Shown here: positions 16,533 to 24,156 of the stretch, in pieces | How positions within the stretch are numbered: the first letter of the stretch is position 1 | Layout of the letters: every line of letters starts with the position of its first letter | IMG/VR virus record: IMGVR_UViG_3300044956_000299 | Location: 1 to 40,983 of that record | Strand: one strand, 5' to 3' | Length of the DNA: 40,983 bases | Origin: a virus | Made by a program: the position numbers and the translations under genes | The notes under the pieces: model-generated | The model's input: only the letters and a program-made list of their open reading frames with translations | Databases searched by the model: none | What the model was told of the DNA's origin: nothing

Positions 16533-17293
16533 AGCTTCACTTCTCCTGTCTGGTCGTTGTAGTAGCCCTTCCGGAGGATGAACGCCACGCGCGCCTGCAC
16601 GAGCGCATCGTCCTCCGTCAGGCCCTTCGCTTCGTATGCCGACACCACCAGCGGCCACCACGCATTCGGTGGGTACCACGCACCGTCCGGTGTGGTGAGC
16701 AGCTTCGCCGCCTTCACCGGGCCGATGCCGGGGCAGCCGGAGTAGTTGTCCACCGGGTCGCCCGTGAGGGTCTGCAGGGCGTGCAGGCGCAGCCCGGCCT
16801 CCTCATCCACCCGCCCGAGAATCCCCCGGATCGGGTCGTAGAAGTTGCCGGGAATCTGGCGCAGGTCCTTGTCGCCGGACACCAGCACCGTCTCCCACCC
16901 GCGCTCGGGGGCCGAGGTGGCGAGCAGGCCGAGCAGGTCGTCCGCCTCCAGCAGCGGCCGCTCCATGCACTCGAAGCGGGACCGGTAGTGGTCCTTCACC
17001 GCCGCGAGCTGCAGAGGCTTCGGCACGCGGCCGGCCTTGTACGTTGGCAGGAGCCGCACCCGGAACCCTTCGGCCGAGGGGCACGAGAGGCACACGATGG
17101 TGCGGCTGGCCTTCACCTTGGCGGCTGCGTCGAGCACGGACTCCTCTGCTGCTCGGATGGTGTCCGCCAGGTCTGAGGTCTGAACGGCCACCGGCGCCTC
17201 CGCGTCAGGCCACCGAAAGCTCTCCTGCCCGGTCGCCGCTGCTGTGTAGGCGTAGATGTCGGCGTCGATCAGCGCGAGCCGCCGCGACGCCAT
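16508..17293 (-). CDS. 5'-3' exonuclease, T7 gp6-like
   Basis: A 261-residue FEN/PIN-type nuclease (T7 gp6 has 300). Metal-binding acidic motifs are visible in order: LIDADIYAY near residue 10, LLEADDLLGLLA near 120, VSGDKDLRQIPG near 145 and TGDPVDNYSGCPGIGPVKAAKLL near 185, the last being the helix-three-turn-helix that grips DNA. It removes RNA primers and supplies nucleotides by degrading host DNA. It starts one base after the stop of a small membrane-protein gene. Confidence 0.95.
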   Translation of the reverse strand: MASRRLALIDADIYAYTAAATGQESFRWPDAEAPVAVQTSDLADTIRAAEESVLDAAAKVKASRTIVCLSCPSAEGFRVRLLPTYKAGRVPKPLQLAAVKDHYRSRFECMERPLLEADDLLGLLATSAPERGWETVLVSGDKDLRQIPGNFYDPIRGILGRVDEEAGLRLHALQTLTGDPVDNYSGCPGIGPVKAAKLLTTPDGAWYPPNAWWPLVVSAYEAKGLTEDDALVQARVAFILRKGYYNDQTGEVKLWQPPSEN

Positions 17294-17294
17294 G

Positions 17295-17597
17295 TCAGTC
17301 CAGCCCGACGCAGACGGCCTTGGTAGGACCTATCACGGCGTTCAGCATGGTATTGCCGTAGAAGGCCGCCCACTCGGAGAGGGTGTAAGTGCGCGCATGG
17401 ATGAACGACTGGCCTTTGTAGGCCTGACCCACTGCCTCGAAGACGACCACGAAGAAAGCCAGCGAGAACTCGAAAGTCATCACCACGGCCGCGATGGCTA
17501 GGCCGAACGGCAGCAGCAACAGCACGAGCAGCAAGGCCGTCAGGACGGCGAACAGGCGAACGGCTCGGGACGGGTGGTTCGTTTGGGGTGTGATCAC
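17295..17597 (-). CDS. Small membrane protein in the holin cluster
   Basis: A 100-residue protein starting with GTG at 17597, which overlaps the preceding TGA (GTGA) and has GGAG upstream. After a short basic N-terminus, residues about 13-55 are almost entirely hydrophobic (ALLLVLLLLPFGLAIAAVVM, then FSLAFFVVVFEAVG), enough for two membrane helices; a mixed C-terminal region follows. It lies with three other small genes between DNA polymerase and exonuclease. A lysis-accessory or superinfection role is possible; no family is recognised. Confidence 0.65.
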   Translation of the reverse strand: MITPQTNHPSRAVRLFAVLTALLLVLLLLPFGLAIAAVVMTFEFSLAFFVVVFEAVGQAYKGQSFIHARTYTLSEWAAFYGNTMLNAVIGPTKAVCVGLD

Positions 17598-17692
17598 AGG
17601 GCAGCTCCGATGACGGTGATGATTGCGGAGAAGCCGATGTAGGTGAGGATGATCCCCAACGCCACAGCAGCTACTTGCTTGGAGAAGTTCAT
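17594..17692 (-). CDS. 32-residue single-pass membrane peptide
   Basis: The ATG at 17692 overlaps the previous stop as ATGA, and the TGA overlaps the next GTG start as GTGA, so a 33-codon frame fits exactly between two genes. The product has a short polar start (MNFSKQV) and one uninterrupted hydrophobic span (AALGII-like, then LTYIGFSAIITVIGAAL). The exact coupling at both ends and the membrane character support a real gene despite its size. It may be a pinholin, antiholin or membrane regulator. Confidence 0.6.
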   Translation of the reverse strand: MNFSKQVAAVALGIILTYIGFSAIITVIGAAL

Positions 17693-17895
17693 GCGGGGTG
17701 GTCCGGAATGGTTGGCCTCTTCGGCGGTTGTTGGGCGAGCTGCCTCTCAGCCTGCTCGGCCCTGCGGGTCTCTTCGTAGTAGTCCGCCACCGCCGTGCGG
17801 GCAATGTCACGGGCACGGATGGTGTCGTGCCCCCGGCCTAGGGCGTGCAGGTAGGCCGGGAGCCACACTTGGTTGACGATTTCGATGCGGGTCAT
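17689..17895 (-). CDS. Small helical protein next to the holin
   Basis: A 68-residue soluble protein: an aromatic N-terminus (MTRIEIVNQVWLPAYLHALG), a charged helix (ARTAVADYYEETRRAEQAER) and a proline-rich end. The ATG overlaps the holin stop as ATGA, and its own stop overlaps the start of the 32-residue membrane peptide. It is thus coupled to the membrane-protein cluster. Function unknown. Confidence 0.65.
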   Translation of the reverse strand: MTRIEIVNQVWLPAYLHALGRGHDTIRARDIARTAVADYYEETRRAEQAERQLAQQPPKRPTIPDHPA

Positions 17896-18308
17896 GCCTT
17901 CCCCTTCACACGCTCATAGGTCCGGAAGCCGCCGAGGCCGAGGATGCCGCCGAGGATGGTCATGAGGTCCACCATGTCGAGCGGGGGCAGCGGGGGCACC
18001 GTGGTGCCAGCCACGGTCACCATCCACGGCAGGAGCGGACGGAGCAGGAACGAGTAGCCGATGGCCAGTACGCACACCCAACCCACGGCCGGGCGCCAGC
18101 CACCACGGAACAGGTCCGGGCTGGCGGCCTCGGTCTTGTTCACGTCGATCTGTGCCAGCGCCACCGACTTCTCGGCGTCGAGCACGGCCAGCTCCCCCTT
18201 CTGCGCCAGCTCCAGCATGCGCTGCTGCGCCTCGTAGCGCAGCTTGGGGTCGGGGATGATCTTGTCGAGGAGTCCAGCCCCGATGCGGAGGATGTCAAGC
18301 ACTGCCAC
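17892..18308 (-). CDS. Holin, 3-transmembrane family
   Basis: A 138-residue protein. An amphipathic N-terminal half (RYEAQQRMLELAQKGELAVLDAEKSVALAQIDVNKTEA) precedes the family's signature GGWRPAVGWVCVLAIGYSFLL, a second hydrophobic segment and a third around DLMTILGGILGLGGFRTYER. Holins of this type hole the inner membrane to release the muralytic enzyme. It starts with GTG at 18308, overlapping the previous gene by 14 bases. Its place between DNA polymerase and exonuclease, far from the amidase and terminase genes, is unlike T7. Confidence 0.9.
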   Translation of the reverse strand: MAVLDILRIGAGLLDKIIPDPKLRYEAQQRMLELAQKGELAVLDAEKSVALAQIDVNKTEAASPDLFRGGWRPAVGWVCVLAIGYSFLLRPLLPWMVTVAGTTVPPLPPLDMVDLMTILGGILGLGGFRTYERVKGKA

Positions 18309-18489
18309 GATTGGTTTCTCCTTCGGCGCCCTGCGGGCGGAGGTTGTAGTAGCGGCGGATGCCGGCGGGAGTGATGACCCACAGGCGCCCCATGTTTCCT
18401 GCGGGCGCCATGGCGGTGATCTCCCCGGCGGAGGCGAGCATGGCGATCTCGACCGCGTGGGATCGGGAGAGGTTGCCCTTCACGGGCAT
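18295..18489 (-). CDS. Small winged-helix-like protein
   Basis: A 64-residue protein from the ATG at 18489 (a GTG at 18483 has the better spacing from GGGAGGG). The sequence has two helices (LSRSHAVEIAMLASAGEITAM), then a strand-turn-strand and basic helix (GRLWVITPAGIRRYYNLR), which suggests a winged-helix DNA-binding fold. A longer frame upstream would overlap the DNA polymerase end by 122 bases and is less likely. It could be a small regulator. Function unknown. Confidence 0.55.
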   Translation of the reverse strand: MPVKGNLSRSHAVEIAMLASAGEITAMAPAGNMGRLWVITPAGIRRYYNLRPQGAEGETNRGSA

Positions 18490-18517
18490 CCCTCCCGCCC
18501 ACGCGGCTGAGAGAACC

Positions 18518-20350
18518 TCAGTGAGTTTCTGCCCAAGTACGTCCGACTTGGGAGTTTCCGGCGAGGGGGCATCGGAATCCGAGCTTCTCGCCAGCGGCGG
18601 CAATAGCAGCAGGGGCCTCTCGGCCGATGGTCTCGACATGCTCCTCCTTGGTTTCGATCTGCCACTCGTCGTGGACGTTGAGGACGAACTCGTAATCCCT
18701 GCCGGGCACCAGCCCGAGGGCCTGCAGCTTCTCGTCGAGGATGACGAGGGCCACCTTCATCGCCACCGCGCCCGCGCTCTGGAAGAGGGCGTTCACGGCG
18801 GAATGCGGGGAACGGCAGGGGATCACCCGACCGTCCATTCCACGCAGCCGGCCCTTGGTCTTGGCCGTGGTCTGCACCAGCGATACGAGCCGGCCGAGCG
18901 CGGGTAACGCACGGAGGAACGCATTCTTCGCAGCCTGCCCTCTCTTCGCCTGCCCGTGCTTCCCGGTCAGGATGAGGCCGAGCTTCTCTGCACCGCCGCC
19001 GTACAGCCACGCGTAGAACCAAGTCTTCGCGGTGTCCCGGTTCGTGATGCCGAGGGCGTGCATGTTCAGCGTGTGCATGTCCGTGCCCTCGGACTTCTTT
19101 CCTTCGAGCACGGTCTTGATGTAGGCCCCGCCGTCGTAGCGCGCCATGAAGTGGGCCATGACCCGCAGCTCCAGCGCATCCGCATCGCAGCCCACCCACA
19201 CCCAACCGGGACGGGCGCGGAACAGGGCGCGGCACTCCTCGCCTAGCGGGCTGCCAACCTTCGGCACCTGCGCGAGGTTGGGCTTCTGATGAGACATGCG
19301 CCCGGTGACGGTACCCACCGAGGTGACGCGGCCGTAGATCACGCCGGTCTTGACGTGCTTGAGCCACGCCTCTTCGCCCTCAGCCAGCTGGCCGCACCGC
19401 TTCTCCAGCAGGAGGAACCGGGCGAGCAGCTTGGCCTCGGGGTACGGCAGAGCGCCGATCACTTCGTCGTCCAGCTTCGGCTCACCGGTCTCGGTGAACT
19501 CCGTGGGCTGCCACCCGTGGCGCCGCTTCAGCATCATGGCGATGTGGTGGCGGCTACCTGGGTTGAACTCCACCAGCTTCACCTTGCGCAGCGGGGCGTC
19601 CTTGACGTACCCGAACTTGGCATGGTCGCGCCGGGGCACGAAGGGGGCCGTGCCGTCCGGCAGGTAGAAGGGAGGAAACACCTCGCGCAGTTGGCGGCGC
19701 ACCTCCTCACGCTCGGCCGAGACTCTGGCATACAGGGCCGCCGCTCCGGCCTCGTCGAACGCCACGCCCCGCTCCTGCTGGCGAATGAGGATCGCCTCGA
19801 CTCCCTGCTCCACCCCGCACACGAGCTGGTCCCATGAGGAGTGGGCCATCAGCCGACGCAGCAGGGCCTCGGTGACTGCGAGGTCCTGCAGGCAGTAGTC
19901 CTCCATCTCCTGCGACCACCGCTCCCACCCGCCCCGGTAGTCCCCCTTGTAGCACCCGAGGCGGTGGCCCCACGCTTCGAGGGAGTGGCGGCCGATGAGG
20001 TAGCCGGGCATCTTGCCGAGGGCCGTGAGACGGAAGTCGTGCTGCTTGATCTCCGGCCAGAAGGCTCGAGCCAGCACGAGGGAGTCGGTGGTCTGGCTGC
20101 GCGGGATGGTCAGATGCGGGTACAGCTTGGCGATCACCCGCAGGTCGTAGCCGATTCCGTTGTGGAACGTGACCCGGTCCCCGTCCATGAGAAGCTGGCA
20201 CAGGAACTGGAGACCGCGTTCGATGCTATTCTCGTGCTCGTTGTGGCGGTAGACCCGCACCTCGCCCGTGTCCAAGTTGCGCATGGCGAAGATGTGGATG
20301 CGGGTCACTTCAGACAACAGGCCATTGGTCTCAAGGTCGGCGACCCACAT
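18518..20350 (-). CDS. DNA polymerase, family A with 3'-5' exonuclease, T7 gp5-like
   Basis: A 610-residue replicative polymerase (T7 gp5 has 704). Exonuclease motif I is at the very start (MWVADLETNG, D5 and E7), then VTFHNGIGYDLR and YCLQDLAVTEALL. Polymerase motifs follow: CDADALELRVMAHFMARYDGG (motif A), RDTAKTWFYAWLYGGG (motif B with arginine, lysine and tyrosine) and NVHDEWQIE (motif C). It resembles T7 gp5 end to end, with shorter linkers. The ATG at 20350 has AGGAGGT upstream; starting there puts exonuclease motif I at its usual position, so the longer in-frame start is rejected. A host thioredoxin partner is possible but not visible. Confidence 0.97.
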   Translation of the reverse strand: MWVADLETNGLLSEVTRIHIFAMRNLDTGEVRVYRHNEHENSIERGLQFLCQLLMDGDRVTFHNGIGYDLRVIAKLYPHLTIPRSQTTDSLVLARAFWPEIKQHDFRLTALGKMPGYLIGRHSLEAWGHRLGCYKGDYRGGWERWSQEMEDYCLQDLAVTEALLRRLMAHSSWDQLVCGVEQGVEAILIRQQERGVAFDEAGAAALYARVSAEREEVRRQLREVFPPFYLPDGTAPFVPRRDHAKFGYVKDAPLRKVKLVEFNPGSRHHIAMMLKRRHGWQPTEFTETGEPKLDDEVIGALPYPEAKLLARFLLLEKRCGQLAEGEEAWLKHVKTGVIYGRVTSVGTVTGRMSHQKPNLAQVPKVGSPLGEECRALFRARPGWVWVGCDADALELRVMAHFMARYDGGAYIKTVLEGKKSEGTDMHTLNMHALGITNRDTAKTWFYAWLYGGGAEKLGLILTGKHGQAKRGQAAKNAFLRALPALGRLVSLVQTTAKTKGRLRGMDGRVIPCRSPHSAVNALFQSAGAVAMKVALVILDEKLQALGLVPGRDYEFVLNVHDEWQIETKEEHVETIGREAPAAIAAAGEKLGFRCPLAGNSQVGRTWAETH

Positions 20351-20372
20351 ACCCCACCTCCTCACGTTGGTT

Positions 20373-20636
20373 TCATGCTTCTCCCCGCACCTCGATGGCA
20401 CCGAGGCCGTGCATGTCGAGCAGCCCCACGATCTCCTTCGAGAACTGCTCCATACCCATCCCGCCGAGCAGGGCTGCGTACCTATCCAGTGCCTTCTCGT
20501 AGGACAGCAGGGCCGAGAACATCACGATTGCCTCCGGGATCGGCATGGAGAACAAACCGTCTAACTTCTCGGCGTGTGCGGCGAGGAGGCCCTGCAGCGT
20601 TTCGCTTGCCTCCAGCTCAGAAGTCAGACGCAGCAT
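20373..20636 (-). CDS. Small protein between helicase and polymerase
   Basis: An 87-residue, mostly helical protein (SELEASETLQGLLAAHAEKL, EAIVMFSALLSYEKALDRYAALLGGMG) of unknown function. It starts inside the last 20 bases of the helicase gene, after GGGAGG, and is followed 22 bases later by DNA polymerase. T7 has small genes at the corresponding place (4.1 to 4.7), but no specific relation is claimed. Confidence 0.65.
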   Translation of the reverse strand: MLRLTSELEASETLQGLLAAHAEKLDGLFSMPIPEAIVMFSALLSYEKALDRYAALLGGMGMEQFSKEIVGLLDMHGLGAIEVRGEA

Positions 20637-22239
20637 CGGGTCCTCCCGGTTTGAATTCGCCAGCCACTTCGATGCGGCCGGTCTCGCGGTTGTAGAGCAG
20701 GGTGTCCGCCGTACCGGTCTCGCCGGTAAAGCGGTTCTTCAAGACGCGCACCTGCAACAGGGAGGACTCAGCGCCCTCGGCCTGCTGGTTGCGCTCCAGC
20801 GCGATCACCAGGTCCGACAGTTGCGCAATGGAGTGAGAGCCACGCAGGTCAGACAGGCGAACCTGTCCGCCCTCCTCGTGCGCCTTGCCCTCGCCACGCC
20901 GCAGGTGGGACACCAGCAACATGCCGGCCCCCGTCTCTTCCACAAGGGAGCGCAGGTTGGTCATGGTCACGTCGATGGCCTTGCGCTCGTCGGCTGTCTC
21001 CTGTCCGGACACCACGATGGACAGGTGGTCGAGCACCACGAACTGCACGCCGCACCCCTTGATCATGTACCGGACCTTGTTGATGAGGCGGTCGCTGGCC
21101 ATGGAACCGAAGTGGTCGTAGAGGTACAGGCGGCCACTGCCGGCCACCCGTTCCCACGAACCCCGGTGCTCCTGCAACTCCTCGTTCGAGAGCAGGTGCA
21201 GCGGGCGGTTCGCTTCAATGCTCATGAGGCCGAGCATCGTGCGGCGCACCGACTCCTCCAGTGCCACGATGCCGACTGTGGCGCCGTGGGTCATGAGCAG
21301 GTGGTGAGCCAGCTCACGGCACATCGTGGACTTGCCGATGCCGGTGCCGGCCGTGACGGTCACCAGCTCCCCCTGCCGCAGCCCGTGCGTGATGCGCTGC
21401 AGGGCGGGGTATGGGTAGGGCACCGAGGCGCGGGACACCTCCGTGAACACGATGTCCTCGGTGGTGGTGCCGGCCACGATTCCGTCCGGCCTGTAGGGGG
21501 CGGCCCGCCAGATCGCGTCGATCAGCTCGCGCTCGCGGTTGGCGCGCAGCATGTCGTTGGCGTCCTTGAGCGGGAGGCGGGCGATGTACGCCCGGCCGGG
21601 GGTCAGCAGTTGGGCGCACGCTTCCGCCGCCTTCTGACCCGGCTCGTCCATGTCGAACATCAGGACGACCTTCTCGAACGACTCAAGGTACTCCAGCGCA
21701 TTCTGGAAACACTTGGCCGCCCCCTGCGCGCCATTGGGGATGGAGCACACGGGCCACTTGTTGCCCTGCGCCTGCGACACCGACAGTGCGTCGATCTCGC
21801 CCTCCGTCACCACCAACATCTTGCCGCCAGGTTGCCACAGCCACATGCCGTAGAGCGGGGCCAACACGCCGCGCACCGAGAACTGCTTGCCAGCCTTCCG
21901 GATCTTCTGGCCGATCAACTGGCCGTGGCGGTTGTAGTGGTTGGCGATGTGCAGCTTGCCCTTCTCGTCCTCGCCTACCTCATACCCCCACTTCTCGCAG
22001 GTGTCCGCCCGCAGGCAGCGGGATTCGATGGGCACCACACTGCCGAACAGCTTGGCCCACGAGGAATCGGGGGCCTGCTCTTCGAGGTCGTCGGTAGTCT
22101 GCACGTCGTCTCCCTTCTCATAGCGTCCACAGCCAAAGCAGTAGGCGTGGCCATCCGAGTAGCGCGCGAGGTTGTCGCGGCTACCACAGGACGGGCACGG
22201 CTCTTTCCGAACGAACGAGGAGCCGGCCCGTTCGTGCAT
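20617..22239 (-). CDS. Primase-helicase, T7 gp4-like
   Basis: A 540-residue bifunctional enzyme (T7 gp4A has 566). An N-terminal zinc ribbon (C15, C18, C34, C37), TOPRIM primase motifs (VVTEGEIDALS with E146; DMDEPG at 196-201) and a RecA-type helicase with Walker A GTGIGKST at 298-305, plus later VQFVVLDHLSIVVSG, are all visible. It unwinds the fork and makes primers. The ATG at 22239 overlaps the previous TGA (TGATG) and begins just before the zinc ribbon; an ATG further upstream lies inside the previous gene and is rejected. Confidence 0.97.
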   Translation of the reverse strand: MHERAGSSFVRKEPCPSCGSRDNLARYSDGHAYCFGCGRYEKGDDVQTTDDLEEQAPDSSWAKLFGSVVPIESRCLRADTCEKWGYEVGEDEKGKLHIANHYNRHGQLIGQKIRKAGKQFSVRGVLAPLYGMWLWQPGGKMLVVTEGEIDALSVSQAQGNKWPVCSIPNGAQGAAKCFQNALEYLESFEKVVLMFDMDEPGQKAAEACAQLLTPGRAYIARLPLKDANDMLRANRERELIDAIWRAAPYRPDGIVAGTTTEDIVFTEVSRASVPYPYPALQRITHGLRQGELVTVTAGTGIGKSTMCRELAHHLLMTHGATVGIVALEESVRRTMLGLMSIEANRPLHLLSNEELQEHRGSWERVAGSGRLYLYDHFGSMASDRLINKVRYMIKGCGVQFVVLDHLSIVVSGQETADERKAIDVTMTNLRSLVEETGAGMLLVSHLRRGEGKAHEEGGQVRLSDLRGSHSIAQLSDLVIALERNQQAEGAESSLLQVRVLKNRFTGETGTADTLLYNRETGRIEVAGEFKPGGPDAASDF

Positions 22240-22508
22240 CAGGCGGCCTGCCTCGGGACGTAGACGTCGCCGTTGGAGGGGGCGATGGACCACCGGCCAT
22301 ACTGGTTGCCGTCGATGTCGGTGTGCGTCTCGCAATCGACGATCACGTCCGCTGCCCGCAGCTCGGCGATGCGGGCCGTGAGGTTGGGGATGCCGGCGTG
22401 CATCGCGGTGAGGCGGGTGACACCGCCGTCACGCTTCATCAGCTCGAACACGCGGGCGGCCTTCGGGGTGATGGGCGTGTCGACGACTACGAACTTGGGC
22501 TTGCGCAT
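22239..22508 (-). CDS. Small helix-turn-helix-like protein before the primase-helicase
   Basis: An 89-residue protein with GGVTRLTAMHAGIPNLTARIAELRAADVIV, the spacing of a winged helix-turn-helix, followed by a strand region (DGNQYGRWSIAP). It could bind DNA or the origin. It is the first gene after a phage-type promoter (22534-22555), with GGAGGA before its ATG, and is translationally coupled to the primase-helicase. Similar small proteins occur in many phages, but its function is not known. Confidence 0.7.
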   Translation of the reverse strand: MRKPKFVVVDTPITPKAARVFELMKRDGGVTRLTAMHAGIPNLTARIAELRAADVIVDCETHTDIDGNQYGRWSIAPSNGDVYVPRQAA

Positions 22509-22533
22509 TGCTGTTCCTCCAGTTGAAGTGACG

Positions 22534-22555
22534 TCCAGTAGGTACTACTAGGTGA
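22534..22555 (-). promoter_or_regulatory. Phage RNA polymerase promoter, replication operon
   Basis: Minus-strand reading gives TCACCTAGTAGTACC then TACTGGA. It shares TACCTACTGGA with the site before the polymerase gene and CCTACTGGA with 25418-25439. It lies 26 bases before the HTH gene and overlaps the amidase stop codon (22548-22550). Confidence 0.7.
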
Positions 22556-23042
22556 TGCTGCTGGTCTGCGGCTTGGCGGACTCCCACCACTTTTTTACGT
22601 CGAAGCTCGGGCAGCCCTTGAGCCACTCGTTGGGCGAGATGACTCCGTCACCGTTGCGATCAGGGGACAGGTCCCGGTGCCCGACCACCTGGGCTCCGGG
22701 GAACTGTCGGGTCAGGGCGGTGACCACTAGGCGGAGGGTGTCGATCTGCTCGCGCGTGCGGTTGTCCCGCACCTTGCTTTGCGCATCCACCCCGCCCACC
22801 CAACACACGGCCACCGAGTTGTTGTTGAACCCGACAGCGTGCGCCCCCGGCATGTTGAGCGGACGCCCGCGTTCGACGGTGCCGTCGCGCCGGATCACGA
22901 AGTGGTAGCCAATGCGCAGGAACCCGCGCTCGCGGTGCCAGCGTTCGATCTCGGTGACCCCAATGTCCGTTGTCGGGCCAGTGGCCGAGCAGTGGATCAC
23001 GATGTACTTCACCGCCTCGGGCGGCATTGGTCGGAAACTCAT
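22548..23042 (-). CDS. N-acetylmuramoyl-L-alanine amidase, T7 lysozyme-like (gp3.5)
   Basis: A 164-residue zinc amidase. Zinc and catalytic residues are H17 (IVIHCSAT), Y46 (GYHF), H122 (GHRDLSP) and C144 (GCPSFD); the first three have the same numbers as in T7 lysozyme. Between H122 and C144 lies DRNGDGVISPNE (128-139), a textbook EF-hand calcium loop absent from T7 lysozyme but known in related phage amidases. It cuts peptidoglycan; in T7 it also restrains the phage RNA polymerase, which is plausible here given the gene order. The ATG at 23042 overlaps the endonuclease stop as ATGA. Confidence 0.95.
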   Translation of the reverse strand: MSFRPMPPEAVKYIVIHCSATGPTTDIGVTEIERWHRERGFLRIGYHFVIRRDGTVERGRPLNMPGAHAVGFNNNSVAVCWVGGVDAQSKVRDNRTREQIDTLRLVVTALTRQFPGAQVVGHRDLSPDRNGDGVISPNEWLKGCPSFDVKKWWESAKPQTSSIT

Positions 23043-23431
23043 GACGAGCACCAGTGGGAAGGGACCGTCTTCGCCCACCACAGAAACCCGTTCCTCTCAC
23101 ACCACCCTGCGTAGGTGGTCAGAGAGCCCTTGGTGATGGGCGCGTGGGGTCGGTCGAAGACCAGCCGTATGTCTGCCGCCGGGTTCTGCTGCTTCACGAG
23201 CAGGAGCTTGCGGCGGTCGGTTGCGGTGAATCGCCCCTTCACTTCCACCAGCACCCCGTTGGGGAGGCGGAAGTCGGGGCGGTACTTGTGGACCTTGTCG
23301 TCCCGGTACGAGAGAGTGTGCTGCTCGTAGGCGAACTGCACGCCCTCGCGGGACAGGTCCTCAGCCACCCGCGCCTCGGACATGCTGCGGTATCCGAGTG
23401 AGCGGGCGCGGGCGGAGGTGCGGGCGGTCAC
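23039..23431 (-). CDS. Endonuclease I (Holliday junction resolvase), T7 gp3-like
   Basis: A 130-residue nuclease (T7 gp3 has 149). The active-site set is present: E19 (SEARVAEDL), D53 (YRPDFRLPNG), E63 and K65 (VEVKG), followed by the conserved DIRLVFDR and KGSLTTYAGWCERNGF. It resolves branched DNA and helps degrade the host chromosome. It starts with GTG overlapping the SSB stop (GTGA) and ends overlapping the amidase start, within the T7-order block SSB, endonuclease, amidase. Confidence 0.96.
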   Translation of the reverse strand: MTARTSARARSLGYRSMSEARVAEDLSREGVQFAYEQHTLSYRDDKVHKYRPDFRLPNGVLVEVKGRFTATDRRKLLLVKQQNPAADIRLVFDRPHAPITKGSLTTYAGWCERNGFLWWAKTVPSHWCSS

Positions 23432-24138
23432 AGCGGGATGTCGTCGCTGTCTTCGCCGCCGGGTGCGAAGTCGCTGGACCCCTGCTCGGCGGGCGTGGCC
23501 ACGAAGCCATCCTCGGCCGAGCCGAAGTCGTCAGCACTGGCACCGCCGCCGCCGAACTGGACGAGCTTGCGGACCTGCGCGCCGAGGAGCTTGGCGGTCA
23601 TGCCCGCCGTCTTCTGCCCTTCGATGAGGTAGCTTTGCAGCTCGATCTTCAAGCACACGATGGAGCCACGGCCGAGCTTGAGGCCGGCGACGTCCTTGAT
23701 CTCCTTCGGCGGGTTGCCGGCGTCGAAGATCGGGATGGACTTGAGAGTCCACGGGGTGCCGTCCTTCTTCGTGCCCTCGGCGAGCCGCCCGATGTTCATC
23801 ACGAACTTGCCGGTCTCCTCGGCGGTGTCCTTGTCCAGCTCGGCCGGCACCTTGGAGTCAGCCTGCTCCAACTGCTTGAGCAGTGCCTTGAGCTTGCCGG
23901 AGTCCTTGCCACCTTCGGCGATCTTCTTCTCCAGCTCCGCCTTCTCGTGAGTGAAGCAAGCCTGCTCGTAGTCGTGCAGCTCGGCCAGCAGCTTTGCCTG
24001 CTCGGAGTTGCTCGGGTCGAGGCGGACCTTGACGTTGAAGCGCAGCTTGGAGTCCGCCTTGTCCTTGAACCGGGCGGGCTTGTCGAGCTGCGCGAACAGC
24101 AGTTCAACGGGGCAGGTGACGATGGTCTTGCTGATCAT
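23428..24138 (-). CDS. Single-stranded DNA-binding protein, T7 gp2.5-like
   Basis: A 236-residue protein (T7 gp2.5 has 232). It has the OB-type core expected for the family (KLRFNVKVRLDP, GRGSIVCLKIELQSYLIEGQKTAGMTAKLLGAQV), a lysine/glutamate helix insert (residues about 65-100) and a glycine linker leading to an acidic tail EDSDDIPL that docks polymerase and helicase in relatives. It lies 18 bases after the PP-loop gene and is coupled to endonuclease I. Confidence 0.9.
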   Translation of the reverse strand: MISKTIVTCPVELLFAQLDKPARFKDKADSKLRFNVKVRLDPSNSEQAKLLAELHDYEQACFTHEKAELEKKIAEGGKDSGKLKALLKQLEQADSKVPAELDKDTAEETGKFVMNIGRLAEGTKKDGTPWTLKSIPIFDAGNPPKEIKDVAGLKLGRGSIVCLKIELQSYLIEGQKTAGMTAKLLGAQVRKLVQFGGGGASADDFGSAEDGFVATPAEQGSSDFAPGGEDSDDIPL

Positions 24139-24156
24139 GATGTGTCCTATGTTTGG

